A stretch of 64,000 nucleotides of DNA from Candidatus Heritagella intestinalis (GCA_904420555.1 CAJFVO010000010.1:1-64000), one strand, 5' to 3'; counted from the stretch's first letter, positions 33,467-42,616 are shown. Program-made: numbers and translations. The notes: a model not told the origin generated them from the letters alone.

Positions 33467-34183
33467 GTGACCGGCTGGTATATTGCAGGGGGAATCCTTC
33501 TGCTGCTGGCGGCTTTGCTGGCTTCTCCTCTGTGGGCGGAGGTTTCCTTCCGGGAAGAGCTGCGCCTGCGGCTGGGCTGGCTGTTTTTGTCCTTCCAGGT
33601 GCTCCCTCCCAAAGAGGAAAAACCGGAAAAAAAGAAGAAGCCCCGAAAAAAGAAAACTTCCGGGAAAAAGCCTCCCGTCCCGGCCCAAAAGCCCGAGGAA
33701 AAAAAGCCAGGCGGTCTGGCCCTGCTGAAAGAAATTTTCCACTATGAGGGCGTGCCGGGGCTTTTCGCCTTTCTCAAAGACCTGGCCGGTATCGCGGCCG
33801 GGACGGCCAAAAAGCTCTTTGCCCATCTAACGGTGAAGAAGTTTGACCTGCTGGTGGTGGTGGGCGGAGAGGATGCGGCAGAAACGGCCCTTCAATATGG
33901 AAAGCTGTGCGGCGCTGTGTATCCGGCAGTATCCACGCTGCTTTCCGCCTGTAAGTGCCGCCGCTACGGCGTTACCATTGTGCCGGACTTTGACGCCCGG
34001 GAAACCCAGGCAGTGCTTTCGGCCCGGGTGAAGATTCGGGTCATCTTCCTCCTGTGGTATGGCATTGGGGCCCTTTGGGCCTTTGTCCGCCGCCTGGTGC
34101 GGGAGAACACCCAGCTCCAGCAGGCCCGGGAAGCGTCGACCCCTTCCCATGAACCAGTGAACTCAACGAAAACCGGCGGGTAA
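33467..34183 (+). CDS. DUF2953 membrane-anchored protein
   Basis: A 238-residue protein with one N-terminal hydrophobic segment (YIAGGILLLLAALLASPLW) and a highly basic Lys/Pro linker at about residues 50-80. A DUF2953 domain follows, with a late DFDARETQAVLSARVKIRVIFLLW. The function is unknown; the family co-occurs with gerW (ytfJ) in spore formers, as here. GTG at 33467 follows GAGGAGGGA by about six bases and is preferred to the GTG six codons earlier, which has no such site. Confidence 0.82.
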   Translation: MTGWYIAGGILLLLAALLASPLWAEVSFREELRLRLGWLFLSFQVLPPKEEKPEKKKKPRKKKTSGKKPPVPAQKPEEKKPGGLALLKEIFHYEGVPGLFAFLKDLAGIAAGTAKKLFAHLTVKKFDLLVVVGGEDAAETALQYGKLCGAVYPAVSTLLSACKCRRYGVTIVPDFDARETQAVLSARVKIRVIFLLWYGIGALWAFVRRLVRENTQLQQAREASTPSHEPVNSTKTGG

Positions 34184-34281
34184 CACCGCTTGTTGATAAA
34201 TACAGGAAAAACACAAGGGCTTGCTTGAAACAAGATGCAGGCAGCCCAATGCTGCAACAAACAAAAGGATGGTGGATTACT

Positions 34282-34713
34282 ATGAGCGAGCATCCCATTG
34301 AGAGCATGATGGGGACAACCCTGGACAAAATCAAGGAAATGGCCGATGTGAACACCGTGGTTGGGGACCCCATTACCACAGCGGACGGCACGGTGATTAT
34401 CCCCATTTCCAAAGTCAGCTACGGCTTTGCTTCCGGCGGCTCTGACCTGCCCTCCAAGGCCCAGCCCAACCGGGAGCTTTTCGGCGGCGGTACCGGCGCG
34501 GGCATCACCATTTCCCCGGTGGCCTTTTTGTCCATTCACGAGGGGAATGTGCGCCTGCTCCAGCTGGACCCCTTCAACAGTTCTGTAGACCGCATTGTGG
34601 GGATGGCCCCGGGCTTTATGGATGCCATCACCAATTTCCTAAATCAGAACAAAAAGCAGAAAGAGGAAAAGGCAAAAAAAGAAGCCAAAGCAGACGACTC
34701 CCCTGCGGAATAA
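34282..34713 (+). CDS. gerW: GerW family sporulation protein (YtfJ)
   Basis: A 143-residue protein with the conserved DVNTVVGDPITTADGTVIIPISKVSYGF, a Gly-rich GGGTGAGITISPVAFLSI, and VGMAPGFMDAI. A Lys/Glu-rich tail ends it. GerW is a spore protein needed for normal germination in Bacillus; a similar role here is inferred. ATG at 34282 follows AAAGGATGG. It lies between DUF2953 and the D-Ala-D-Ala carboxypeptidase. Confidence 0.93.
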   Translation: MSEHPIESMMGTTLDKIKEMADVNTVVGDPITTADGTVIIPISKVSYGFASGGSDLPSKAQPNRELFGGGTGAGITISPVAFLSIHEGNVRLLQLDPFNSSVDRIVGMAPGFMDAITNFLNQNKKQKEEKAKKEAKADDSPAE

Positions 34714-34797
34714 TCCCCTTCTACCGGGAAACTTGAGGGCATAAACATGGAGTGCGGCCCTTTGCGGGCTGATTCCTCTTTCTCAGGGGTGATATCC

Positions 34798-35982
34798 ATG
34801 AAAAAGCGTCCGGTTCCCCAAAGGGCCAGAAAAATCCGGTGCCTGCAAAGAGTGCTGGCGCCCCTCCTTGCCGTAATAGCGGGGGCGGTGCCGGCATTTT
34901 TTATGCCCGTCCCGTCGGTTTCCGCCGCAGAGCTTCCCCAGGTCTCCGCCCAAAGCGCCGTGGTTCTCCATATGGACAGCGGCGAAATCCTCTATGAGAA
35001 AAACGCCCGGGAGCAGCGGGCCGTGGCCAGCACCACTAAAATCATGACCGCTCTTTTGACCCTGGAAGCGGCCGCTCTGGAAAATCCGGAAGTGGAGATT
35101 ACCCAGGAAATGGTGTTGGTGGAGGGTTCCTCTATGGGATTGCGGGCCGGGGACCGGCTGACGCTGCGGGATTTAGCGGCGGGAATGCTCCTGGCCTCCG
35201 GCAACGATGCCGCCAACGCCGCCGCCATTGCCGTAGGGGGCTCCGTGGAGAAGTTCGTGGCTCGGATGAACCAGCGGGCCGGGGAGCTGGGGCTTTCGGA
35301 CACCCACTTTGAGACGCCTTCCGGCTTGGATGGCGAAACCCACTATTCCACGGCGCTGGATATGGCGAAGCTGGGAATCGCCGCCATGAGCAATCCGGAT
35401 TTTGCGGAAATTGCCGGGTCCCAGTCCATGCAGGTGCGGTTTCTTTCCCCGGAAAAAACCGTGACCTACCAAAACCACAACAAGCTCCTGAGCCGCTATG
35501 AGAGCTGTACCGGGGTGAAAACCGGCTTTACCAAAAAGGCGGGCCGGTGCCTGGTTTCTGCGGCAGAACGAGACGGGGTGCGGCTGGTGGCGGTGACCCT
35601 CCATGCTCCGGACGACTGGAACGACCACGAAAAACTGTTGGACTACGGCTTTTCCCAAATGACCACCCTGACCTTTGACGACAGCGGCTACGCCTGCCAG
35701 GCGCCGGTGGCGGGCGTGGGGGAGATTGACGTCATTGGCGGCACGGAACCCCAGACAGCGGCGGTGCCGGTGGCGCAGCAGGGGGCGGTGCAGCGGATTG
35801 TAGAACTCCCACGCTTTTTATACGCCCCCGTGAGGAAGGGGGAGCAGGTGGGGCGGGTGCGCTATTGCCTGGATGGAAAGACCGTGGCAGAGGTTCCTCT
35901 GCTGGCAGCGGAAGGGGCCTTTTTGCCGGAAAAGCAGAGCTGGTGGGAATCCCTGCTTGCATTTTTCTCCGGCAGCGGGTAA
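34798..35982 (+). CDS. D-alanyl-D-alanine carboxypeptidase (DacF/DacB type)
   Basis: A 394-residue penicillin-binding protein of peptidase family S11. A signal peptide (RVLAPLLAVIAGAVPAFFMP) leads to SxxK (ASTTKIMT), SxN (ASGNDAAN) and KTG (GVKTGFTKKAG). A PBP5-type C-terminal beta domain follows, ending with a short hydrophobic or amphipathic tail (WWESLLAFFSG) that likely anchors it at the membrane. It trims the terminal D-Ala of peptidoglycan pentapeptides. Its place beside gerW suggests a role in spore cortex, as for DacF. RBS CAGGGGTGAT precedes ATG 34798. Confidence 0.93.
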   Translation: MKKRPVPQRARKIRCLQRVLAPLLAVIAGAVPAFFMPVPSVSAAELPQVSAQSAVVLHMDSGEILYEKNAREQRAVASTTKIMTALLTLEAAALENPEVEITQEMVLVEGSSMGLRAGDRLTLRDLAAGMLLASGNDAANAAAIAVGGSVEKFVARMNQRAGELGLSDTHFETPSGLDGETHYSTALDMAKLGIAAMSNPDFAEIAGSQSMQVRFLSPEKTVTYQNHNKLLSRYESCTGVKTGFTKKAGRCLVSAAERDGVRLVAVTLHAPDDWNDHEKLLDYGFSQMTTLTFDDSGYACQAPVAGVGEIDVIGGTEPQTAAVPVAQQGAVQRIVELPRFLYAPVRKGEQVGRVRYCLDGKTVAEVPLLAAEGAFLPEKQSWWESLLAFFSGSG

Positions 35983-36033
35983 CATAGAAGAAGTAAATTG
36001 ATAAATAAGAAAGCAACAGGAAAGGATCAGAAT

Positions 36034-36903
36034 ATGGCGAAGGATGTGCGATTACAGAAAATGCTGGCCGACTGCGGCGTGGCTTCCCGGCGAAAGGCCG
36101 AGGAGCTCATCGCGGCGGGCAAGGTGCAGGTAAACGGGCAGACGGCCCATATCGGCGATAAAGTGGACCCCGCCCACGACCAGGTGGCGGTGGAGGGCCG
36201 GCCGGTGAAGCCTGCCCGGGAAAAAGTGTATTTGATGCTCCACAAGCCCCGGGGCTTCATCACCACCATGAGCGATGAAATGGACCGCAAGTGTGTGGCG
36301 GAGCTGGTTGCGGATATTCCCGAGCGGGTGTATCCGGTGGGCCGGCTGGACCGGGATTCCGAGGGGCTTTTGCTCATGACCAATGACGGGGAATTTGCCA
36401 ACGCCATGACCCACCCCTCCCGGCACGTGCCCAAGGTCTACCGGGTAACGGTGCGCCCCGGCGTCACCGAGGATCAGCTGGTGCAGATGTCTGTGGGCAT
36501 GGTCATTGACGGGCGCAAGACTGCTCCGGCCGGAGTGAAGGTTTTGGAAGAGAAGCCCGGCCGTGTGGTGCTGGAAATCACCCTCCACGAGGGGCGCAAC
36601 CGGCAGATTCGCAATATGTGCGCCCAGCTGGGGCTGGAAGTGGCCCGGCTCAAGCGGGTTGCCGTGGGTTCCCTGCGGCTGGGAATGCTGCAGCCCGGCC
36701 AATACCGGGAGCTGACCAAGGAGGAAGTCCGCAGCCTGACCGCAGCCGCCGCCAAGGCTGGCCGGCAGAGCCGCGGGGAAGCGGAGCGTCAGGCGGCCCA
36801 GGCCCGGAAGGGAGGTGCAGGCCGTGCTGACTATCCTTCCCATGGAAGACCGGCAGCGGGAAAGAGAGCTGCTGGAGGCTATTCCGGAAAAGGCCGGAGA
36901 TGA
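36034..36903 (+). CDS. RluB/RsuA-family pseudouridine synthase
   Basis: A 289-residue enzyme with an N-terminal S4 domain (RLQKMLADCGVASRRKAEELI) and the catalytic motif GRLDRDSEGLLLMTNDGEF carrying the aspartate. EGRNRQIRNMCAQLGLEVARLKR follows. This is the family that modifies 23S U2605 (RluB) in large-subunit rRNA. The last ~50 residues are a basic, Gly/Arg/Lys-rich disordered tail. ATG at 36034 follows GGAAAGGATC. Its end overlaps the next gene by 80 bases. Confidence 0.92.
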   Translation: MAKDVRLQKMLADCGVASRRKAEELIAAGKVQVNGQTAHIGDKVDPAHDQVAVEGRPVKPAREKVYLMLHKPRGFITTMSDEMDRKCVAELVADIPERVYPVGRLDRDSEGLLLMTNDGEFANAMTHPSRHVPKVYRVTVRPGVTEDQLVQMSVGMVIDGRKTAPAGVKVLEEKPGRVVLEITLHEGRNRQIRNMCAQLGLEVARLKRVAVGSLRLGMLQPGQYRELTKEEVRSLTAAAAKAGRQSRGEAERQAAQARKGGAGRADYPSHGRPAAGKRAAGGYSGKGRR

Positions 36904-37222
36904 CGCCCGTATCCTCATGATGCGCGACGGCACAAGCGAGCTGGGCTGGGTGGCGGTGGAGCTGCTCCACTCGGTTTTGCGGATGATTCATATGGAAATT
37001 CCCGGCTGTGAAAAGCTGGACGGGCTTTCCGGAGAAAACGTCTTTATCGCCGATACCCTCATGCGTTCCGCCGCCTCTTACGGCGCTGCGGTGGGGGCCT
37101 ACCGGATTGGTTCTTTGCAGCCGGAGCTCAACGGGTTCCTGGCTGCAAGGGGGTTCACTCCCGGGGAAAACGGGGCCCAGGCGGATTTAGGGGTGATTGT
37201 AAAGTATACCGGACCCCAGTAA
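36824..37222 (+). CDS. Conserved hypothetical protein, possible GNAT-like fold
   Basis: A 132-residue protein I cannot assign with certainty. It starts VLTILPMEDRQRERELLEAIPEK and has a central WVAVELLHSVLRMIHMEIP. ADTLMRSAASYGAAVGAYRI resembles the C-terminal part of GNAT acetyltransferases, but the acetyl-CoA motif is not clear. GTG at 36824 lies nine bases after GGGAGG. The gene begins inside the low-complexity tail of the RluB-type gene, so the two are coupled. Confidence 0.65.
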   Translation: MLTILPMEDRQRERELLEAIPEKAGDDARILMMRDGTSELGWVAVELLHSVLRMIHMEIPGCEKLDGLSGENVFIADTLMRSAASYGAAVGAYRIGSLQPELNGFLAARGFTPGENGAQADLGVIVKYTGPQ

Positions 37223-37259
37223 ACCCTTGTTTTTCTTTACAAACTATTGGATAAAGCAC

Positions 37260-37288
37260 TTGTCAATGCAATTTGAATGGATTATAAT
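37260..37288 (+). promoter_or_regulatory. Strong promoter of the carboxyltransferase operon
   Basis: TTGTCA (37260-37265), a 17-base spacer and consensus TATAAT (37283-37288), 80 bases before the first start. Confidence 0.8.
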
Positions 37289-37369
37289 AAGCTACGTATT
37301 GTAATAATTTAGAGGCTGGCGGTTTTCCGCCGGTGTTCTTAATTGAAAGCGAGAAATGGAGGAACAGTA

Positions 37370-38719
37370 ATGAGCGCAGGCAATGATATGCTGCAGGCTT
37401 CTCGTGACGCGCTGAAAGATACCAGCGCATACAAGCGCATCGCCCGTTTGTTTGACGATGGGAGCTTTACCGAGATTGATTCCTATGCAAAGTCTGGAGA
37501 TGGCTTTGCAGAAGCAGCTGCAGGTTATGGTACGATTGAGGGCTGCCCGGCTTATGTGTTCGCACAGAACAGCGACATCTGTGGAGGCGCTATGTCCAAG
37601 GCGCAGGCTTCCAAAATTAAGAAGGTTTATGAGTTGGCGGTCAAGACCGGCGCTCCGGTGATTGGGATTTACGATTCTATCGGCGGCCGCCTGGACGAGG
37701 GCGCCGAGATGATGGCAGCCTATGGGGAAATTTTGTGCCACAGCAATAACCTGTCCGGCGTAGTCCCCCAGATTGCACTGGTGCTGGGCCCCTGCATCGG
37801 CACCTCCGCCATGATTGCCGCCAATGCGGACCTGGTGGTCATGTCCGAAAAAGGGGAGCTGACTCTGGAGACCAGCGGCAACGGCGCTTCCCAGGAGGAA
37901 GCCGTGAAGGCCGGCGTGTGCCATGTGGCAGCTGCCACCGAAGATGAGGCCATTGATGCGGTCCGTAACCTGGTGGCCGTGCTTCCTTCCAATAACCTTT
38001 CCGGCGCACCGGTAGTGGATGGCGCTGGTGAGAGTGCCGTAACGCTGGACTGCGCTGCTTCCGGCGCTGACATGATTGCGGCCGTTGCTGACAGCGAAAG
38101 CTTTATAGAGCTGCAAAAGGGCTTTGGTGAGGCAGTAACCGCCGGCCTGGCCCAGGTGGCTGGCGCCACCACTGGCGTGGTGGCCTATCAGGGCGTCATT
38201 GATGGGGACGCCTGCTCCAAGGCTGCCCGGTTTATCCGGTTCTGCGACGCCTTTGCCATTCCAGTGGTGAGCTTTGTGGACGCGGAGAAGTTTGCTTCCG
38301 TCCGGGAGGCCTCCAAGCTGTCTAATGCGTATTCCGAGGCAACCTGCCCGAAGGTAACGGTGATTGCCGGCAGCGCCTGCGGAGCGGTTTATATTGCCAT
38401 GGCTGGCCGCGGTGCCAACGCCGATGTCACCCTGGCATGGCCTTGCGCTACCGTTTCTCCCTTGGCTCCGGCTACCGGCGCGATGTTTGCCTGGAATGAC
38501 AAGCTGGCCGGTTCCGAGAACCCGGTGGAAGACCGTAAGAAGCTCATTGAAGAATATAAAAATACAGAATGCACTCCCTTCAAGGCAGCTGCCGGCGGCT
38601 TTATTGAGGATATTATCCAGCCGTCCGAGACTCGCGCTAAGGTGATTGCAAACCTGGACATGCTGGCAAGCAAGCGTGTGAGCCGCCTGCCGAAGAAGCA
38701 CGCCAATATCCAGCTTTGA
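37370..38719 (+). CDS. Biotin-dependent acyl-CoA carboxyltransferase subunit (MmdA/PccB-like)
   Basis: A 449-residue crotonase-fold carboxyltransferase. Typical stretches are the N-domain RIARLFDDGSFTEID, FAQNSDICGGAMSKAQASKI, GAPVIGIYDSIGGRLDEGAEM and the C-domain KAARFIRFCDAFAIPVVSFVD. The family moves carboxyl groups between biotin and acyl-CoAs (propionyl/methylmalonyl or acetyl/malonyl). It is shorter than MmdA or PccB (~510). With the downstream biotin carrier and oxaloacetate-type carboxyltransferase it makes up a transcarboxylase-like set. Codon choice here (more GCT/GGC, fewer rare codons) fits high expression. ATG at 37370 follows GGAGGAAC. Confidence 0.85.
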   Translation: MSAGNDMLQASRDALKDTSAYKRIARLFDDGSFTEIDSYAKSGDGFAEAAAGYGTIEGCPAYVFAQNSDICGGAMSKAQASKIKKVYELAVKTGAPVIGIYDSIGGRLDEGAEMMAAYGEILCHSNNLSGVVPQIALVLGPCIGTSAMIAANADLVVMSEKGELTLETSGNGASQEEAVKAGVCHVAAATEDEAIDAVRNLVAVLPSNNLSGAPVVDGAGESAVTLDCAASGADMIAAVADSESFIELQKGFGEAVTAGLAQVAGATTGVVAYQGVIDGDACSKAARFIRFCDAFAIPVVSFVDAEKFASVREASKLSNAYSEATCPKVTVIAGSACGAVYIAMAGRGANADVTLAWPCATVSPLAPATGAMFAWNDKLAGSENPVEDRKKLIEEYKNTECTPFKAAAGGFIEDIIQPSETRAKVIANLDMLASKRVSRLPKKHANIQL

Positions 38720-38758
38720 TTTGATTCAATTTCCGAAAGAAAACAGGAGGAAGTCATT

Positions 38759-39175
38759 ATGAAAAATCTGAAGATTACTGTAAACGGCGTCGCTTACAGC
38801 GTACAGGTTGAAGAAGTTTCCGGTGCAGCTGCACCTGCCGCCCCTGCTGCGGCTCCCGCCCCGGCTCCGGCAGCAGCCCCTGCTCCCGCTGCGGCACCGG
38901 CCGCCGCGCCCGCCCCTGCCGCTGCTCCTGCACCCGCCGCTGCCCCTGCGCCTGCTGCTGGTGCTGAAGTGATCAGCGCTCCCATGCCCGGCACCATCCT
39001 GTCCGTTGCTGTGAAGGCTGGCGATACCGTGAAGAAGGGCGATGTGCTGGCAATCCTGGAAGCCATGAAGATGGAAAATGAAATCATGGCGCCTCACGAT
39101 GCCACTGTGGCCGCTGTGCATGTCAACAAGGGCGAGAGCGTAGATACCGGCGCCGCCATTGTTTCCCTCCAGTAA
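38759..39175 (+). CDS. Biotin carboxyl carrier protein with Ala/Pro linker
   Basis: A 138-residue biotin carrier. Residues 1-20 form a short N-terminal strand region like those of oxaloacetate/methylmalonyl decarboxylase carriers. Residues 22-68 are an Ala/Pro-only hinge. The biotinyl domain has the attachment lysine K104 in LEAMKMENEI. It shuttles carboxyl groups between the flanking carboxyltransferases. RBS AGGAGGAAG is good. The hinge DNA at 38824-38966 is a low-complexity GCN/CCN tract. Confidence 0.93.
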   Translation: MKNLKITVNGVAYSVQVEEVSGAAAPAAPAAAPAPAPAAAPAPAAAPAAAPAPAAAPAPAAAPAPAAGAEVISAPMPGTILSVAVKAGDTVKKGDVLAILEAMKMENEIMAPHDATVAAVHVNKGESVDTGAAIVSLQ

Positions 39176-39188
39176 GGGGGTATAGAAG

Positions 39189-40589
39189 ATGTCTAAGAAA
39201 ATTCTGATTACAGAAACCGTCCTCCGTGACGCGCACCAGTCTTTGCTGGCAACCCGTATGCCTCTCAGCGATATGGTGCCGATTTTGGAGCAAATGGACA
39301 AGATCGGCTTCTACTCCCTGGAGTGCTGGGGCGGCGCGACTTTTGACGCTTGCCTGCGCTTTCTGAATGAAGACCCCTGGGAGCGCCTGCGCACCATCCG
39401 CAAGATGTGCCCCAATACCAAGCTCCAGATGCTGTTCCGCGGCCAGAATATGCTGGGCTACCGTCACTATGCCGACGATGTGCTGGAATATTTTGTTCAG
39501 CGCTCTGTGGCTAACGGTATCGACATTATCCGTATTTTCGACGCCCTGAACGACATTAAGAACCTGGAAGTGGCTATTAAGGCCGCTAAGAAAGAGGGGG
39601 CCCATGCCCAGGTGGCGATTTCCTATACCACCGGCCCTGTCTTTACCAATGAATACTATGTGAACTACGCCAAGACCATTGAGAATGCCGGCGCAGATTC
39701 CATCTGCATTAAGGATATGGCTGCTCTGCTGACGCCTTATGAGACCTATGAACTGGTCAAGGAGATTAAGGCAGCGGTGAAGATCCCCGTGCAGATCCAT
39801 ACCCACTACACTTCCGGCCTGGCCTCCATGTGCCTGCTCAAGGGTATCGAAGCCGGCGCAGATATGATTGACACGGCCATGTCTCCTCTGGCTCTGGGCA
39901 CCTCCCATGCTCCCACCGAGTCCATGGTGGCAGCCCTTCAGGGCACCGAGTACGACACCGGCCTGGATTTGATGGCCCTCAGCGAGATCCGCGAGTACTT
40001 TATGACTCTGCGGGAGAAGTATATCAAGGAAGGCCTGCTGGATCCCAAGATGCTGGCCACCGATGCCAAGGCCCTGATCTATCAGGTGCCCGGCGGTATG
40101 CTTTCCAACCTGCTGTCTCAGCTGAAGCAGGCAGGCAAGGCCGACCAGCTCACCGCTGTGCTGGAAGAAGTTCCCCGGGTGCGCAAGGACGCCGGTTATC
40201 CGCCTCTGGTAACCCCCACTTCTCAGATCGTGGGTACCCAGGCTGTGTTTAACGTCATTACCGGCGAGCGCTACAAGATGTGCACCAACGAGTTCAAGGG
40301 CCTGGTAGCCGGCAAGTACGGCACCACTCCTGTGCCCATTGATCCGGAATTCCAGAAGAAGATCATTGGCGATGAGGCGCCCATTACCTGCCGTCCGGCC
40401 GACCTGCTGGAGCCGGAGCTGGAAACCCTGCGTAAAGAGTGCGCAGAGTGGATTGAGCAGGAAGAGGACGTGCTCTCCTATGCCCAGTTCCCCAAGGTGG
40501 CTTTGGACTTCTTCAAAAAGCGCCGGGACCAAAAATACGGGATTGACGGCAAACATGCAGACGCCGCCGCTAATGTGCATCCCGTCTGA
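39189..40589 (+). CDS. Oxaloacetate/pyruvate carboxyltransferase (OadA/5S-type)
   Basis: A 466-residue carboxyltransferase of the HMGL-like TIM-barrel family. It has TETVLRDAHQSLLATRM with the metal-binding aspartate, ECWGGATFDACLRFLNEDPWERL, CIKDMAALL with the lysine expected to be carboxylated, and HTHYTSGLASM with metal histidines. PYC_OADA domain sequence follows (GGMLSNL, PLVTPTSQIVGTQAV). The protein lacks an in-line biotin domain, as in the 5S subunit of propionibacterial transcarboxylase. It would exchange carboxyl between oxaloacetate and carrier biotin. No OadB-type membrane subunit follows. Confidence 0.93.
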   Translation: MSKKILITETVLRDAHQSLLATRMPLSDMVPILEQMDKIGFYSLECWGGATFDACLRFLNEDPWERLRTIRKMCPNTKLQMLFRGQNMLGYRHYADDVLEYFVQRSVANGIDIIRIFDALNDIKNLEVAIKAAKKEGAHAQVAISYTTGPVFTNEYYVNYAKTIENAGADSICIKDMAALLTPYETYELVKEIKAAVKIPVQIHTHYTSGLASMCLLKGIEAGADMIDTAMSPLALGTSHAPTESMVAALQGTEYDTGLDLMALSEIREYFMTLREKYIKEGLLDPKMLATDAKALIYQVPGGMLSNLLSQLKQAGKADQLTAVLEEVPRVRKDAGYPPLVTPTSQIVGTQAVFNVITGERYKMCTNEFKGLVAGKYGTTPVPIDPEFQKKIIGDEAPITCRPADLLEPELETLRKECAEWIEQEEDVLSYAQFPKVALDFFKKRRDQKYGIDGKHADAAANVHPV

Positions 40590-40611
40590 TAAATAGCGAT
40601 TCCCAAACGGC

Positions 40612-40669
40612 AAAGGGCTGTCGGTTGTGGGCGCATAGTGCGCCTGCGGCAGACGGCCCTTGCAATTTT
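40612..40669 (+). terminator. Probable terminator of the carboxyltransferase operon
   Basis: AAGGGCTGTC near 40613 pairs with GACGGCCCTT ending at 40661 (one wobble) around a structured loop containing GGCGCATAGTGCGCC. A short T run follows. Confidence 0.5.
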
Positions 40670-40723
40670 GCCGGGCGTTTTCCAGCCTTTTTTGTAGGGA
40701 GTTTGAAAAATCGCCGGGTAAGG

Positions 40724-40752
40724 TTGCAATCTCAAAAAGGGAATGGTAAAAT
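40724..40752 (+). promoter_or_regulatory. Promoter of the yicC-remA-gmk-rpoZ operon
   Basis: TTGCAA (40724-40729), a 17-base spacer and TAAAAT (40747-40752), 82 bases before yicC. Confidence 0.65.
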
Positions 40753-40834
40753 AGAATTGTTGTTCTGCGGCCTTTGGGCAGGTTTGTCTATCCGTGGCTG
40801 CAAAAGTGATACCACATGGAATTGAGATGATGGC

Positions 40835-41713
40835 ATGATACGCAGCATGACGGGCTATGGCCGGAGCGAAAAGATCATTGACGGGCGCGCGGTTTCCGTA
40901 GAGTTAAAATCCGTCAATCACCGGTATTTTGAATTTTCCTGCCGCACTACCCGCGGCTACTCCTTCTTGGATGAGAAGATGAAATCCTATCTTCAGGGGA
41001 AGATTGCCAGAGGCAAGGTGGACGCCTATGTGACGGTAGAGGCCCTGGAGACAGCCCAGGCCCAGGTGTTGGTGAACCATCCCCTGGCGGCGGGGTACGT
41101 TGGCGCCTTGCGGGAATTGGCGGAACGCTATTCCCTGCAGGACGATATTTCCGTTTCCACAGTGGCCCGGTATGGGGATATTTTCTCCGTCCACAAGGCC
41201 CCGGAGGATGAAGAGGCCGTGTGGGATTGTGTCCGCCAGGCGGCGGACGAGGCCCTGGAAAAGTTTTTGCAGATGCGGGAAACCGAAGGGGCCCGGATGA
41301 AAGAAGATGTGCTGGAACGGGCCCATACGATTCTGAAACTGGTAGACGCCATTGAGGAGCGTTCGCCTCAGACGGTGGCAGAATACCAGGAGCGATTGCG
41401 CCAGAAAATCCAGGAGCTGCTGGGGGATACCCCGGTGGATGAGCAGCGGCTGCTCACGGAAGTGGCGGTGTTTGCCGACAAGGTGGCGGTAGCGGAAGAA
41501 ACGGTGCGTTTGCGCAGCCATTTTGACCAGCTTCGCCAGATGCTGGACTCCGGGGAACCTGTGGGCCGGAAGCTGGACTTTTTGGTGCAGGAAATGAACC
41601 GGGAGGCCAACACCATCGGTTCTAAGGCAACGGATTCCCAGATTGCCTATATGGTAGTGGATATTAAAGCCGAAATTGAAAAAATTCGGGAACAGATTCA
41701 GAATATTGAGTGA
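40835..41713 (+). CDS. yicC: YicC/YloC family endoribonuclease
   Basis: A 292-residue protein starting [13 protein letters not shown] and containing [26 protein letters not shown] and, at the C-terminus, [37 protein letters not shown], all typical of the family. YicC proteins are conserved RNA-cleaving enzymes. It heads the yicC-remA-gmk-rpoZ cluster as in Bacillus (yloC). The ribosome-binding site is weak. Confidence 0.93.
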   Translation: MIRSMTGYGRSEKIIDGRAVSVELKSVNHRYFEFSCRTTRGYSFLDEKMKSYLQGKIARGKVDAYVTVEALETAQAQVLVNHPLAAGYVGALRELAERYSLQDDISVSTVARYGDIFSVHKAPEDEEAVWDCVRQAADEALEKFLQMRETEGARMKEDVLERAHTILKLVDAIEERSPQTVAEYQERLRQKIQELLGDTPVDEQRLLTEVAVFADKVAVAEETVRLRSHFDQLRQMLDSGEPVGRKLDFLVQEMNREANTIGSKATDSQIAYMVVDIKAEIEKIREQIQNIE

Positions 41714-41738
41714 GCCGGAGGCCACAGGAGGAAAAAGA

Positions 41739-42011
41739 ATGAAACTGATCAACATCGGTTTTGGAAATATGGTTTCGGCCAACCGGCTGGTAGCGATTGT
41801 CAGCCCGGAATCCGCCCCTATTAAGCGCATTATTCAGGACGCCAAGGAGCGGGGGACCTTAATCGACGCCACTTATGGACGCCGTACCCGGGCAGTTTTG
41901 GTCACAGACAGTGACCATGTAATCTTGTCGGCGGTGCAGCCGGAAACGGTGGCAAACCGCCTCAACGACCGTGATGAAGAAATTACAGACGAGGAGCTGG
42001 ATGAGGAATGA
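41739..42011 (+). CDS. remA: RemA family DNA-binding regulator (DUF370)
   Basis: A 90-residue protein with the full RemA signature: [30 protein letters not shown] and [30 protein letters not shown]. In Bacillus RemA activates matrix and osmoprotection genes by binding direct repeats as an oligomeric ring. Here the position upstream of gmk is conserved; regulatory targets are unknown. An acidic tail follows. ATG 41739 follows GGAGGAAAAAG. It overlaps gmk by ATGA. Confidence 0.95.
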   Translation: MKLINIGFGNMVSANRLVAIVSPESAPIKRIIQDAKERGTLIDATYGRRTRAVLVTDSDHVILSAVQPETVANRLNDRDEEITDEELDEE

Positions 42012-42616
42012 GTAAAGGAGTTCTGCTGGTGATTTCCGCCCCCTCCGGGGCTGGAAAAGGGACGATTATCAAGCGTCTGATGGATGATGACCGGAGCCTG
42101 AAGCTCTCGGTTTCCGCCACTACCCGGGCGCCACGTCCCGGTGAGATTGACGGCGAGGATTATTTCTTCTTGAGCCGGGAAGAATTTGACGACCTGGTAA
42201 AGAACGGCGAGATGCTGGAACACGCCGAGTATGTGGGCAACTGCTACGGCACTCCCAAGGGGCCGGTAGAGAGCTGGCTGGAGGATGGCCAGGATGTCAT
42301 TCTGGAAATCGACGTCCAGGGCGGCCAGCAGGTGAAGAAGATTATGCCCGAGTGCGTGAGCATCTTCATCCTGCCCCCCTCCATGAAAGAGCTGGAAAAC
42401 CGCCTGCGCGGCCGGAGCACGGAAATGGACGCGGTAGTGGACGCCCGTCTCCAGGCGGCCCGGGAGGAAGTCCGCCATGCGGAGGAATATGATTATGTGG
42501 TAATCAACGATACCGTGGACAAGGCCGTGGAGGATATCAAAACCATTATTGCTGCGGAAAAGCACCGCTTTATCCGCGTAAGTTCCATTGTAGAAAGGGT
42601 GTTGATTGATGCTTAA
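42008..42616 (+). CDS. gmk: Guanylate kinase
   Basis: A 202-residue cytoplasmic kinase that phosphorylates GMP to GDP with ATP. The P-loop is [14 protein letters not shown]-binding residues lie in [19 protein letters not shown], and [17 protein letters not shown] contains the lid. Length is normal. It overlaps remA by four bases and rpoZ by eight. Confidence 0.97.
   Translation: MSKGVLLVISAPSGAGKGTIIKRLMDDDRSLKLSVSATTRAPRPGEIDGEDYFFLSREEFDDLVKNGEMLEHAEYVGNCYGTPKGPVESWLEDGQDVILEIDVQGGQQVKKIMPECVSIFILPPSMKELENRLRGRSTEMDAVVDARLQAAREEVRHAEEYDYVVINDTVDKAVEDIKTIIAAEKHRFIRVSSIVERVLIDA

Noticed and set aside
37292-38701. 469-residue minus-strand ORF
   Set aside because: Antisense to the carboxyltransferase gene, a codon-bias shadow without motifs.
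38824-38966. Low-complexity repeat-like GC tract
   Set aside because: It is the Ala/Pro hinge of the biotin carrier, not a DNA repeat element.
39123-40613. 496-residue minus-strand ORF
   Set aside because: Antisense to the OadA-like gene, caused by codon bias; no motif or ribosome-binding site supports it.
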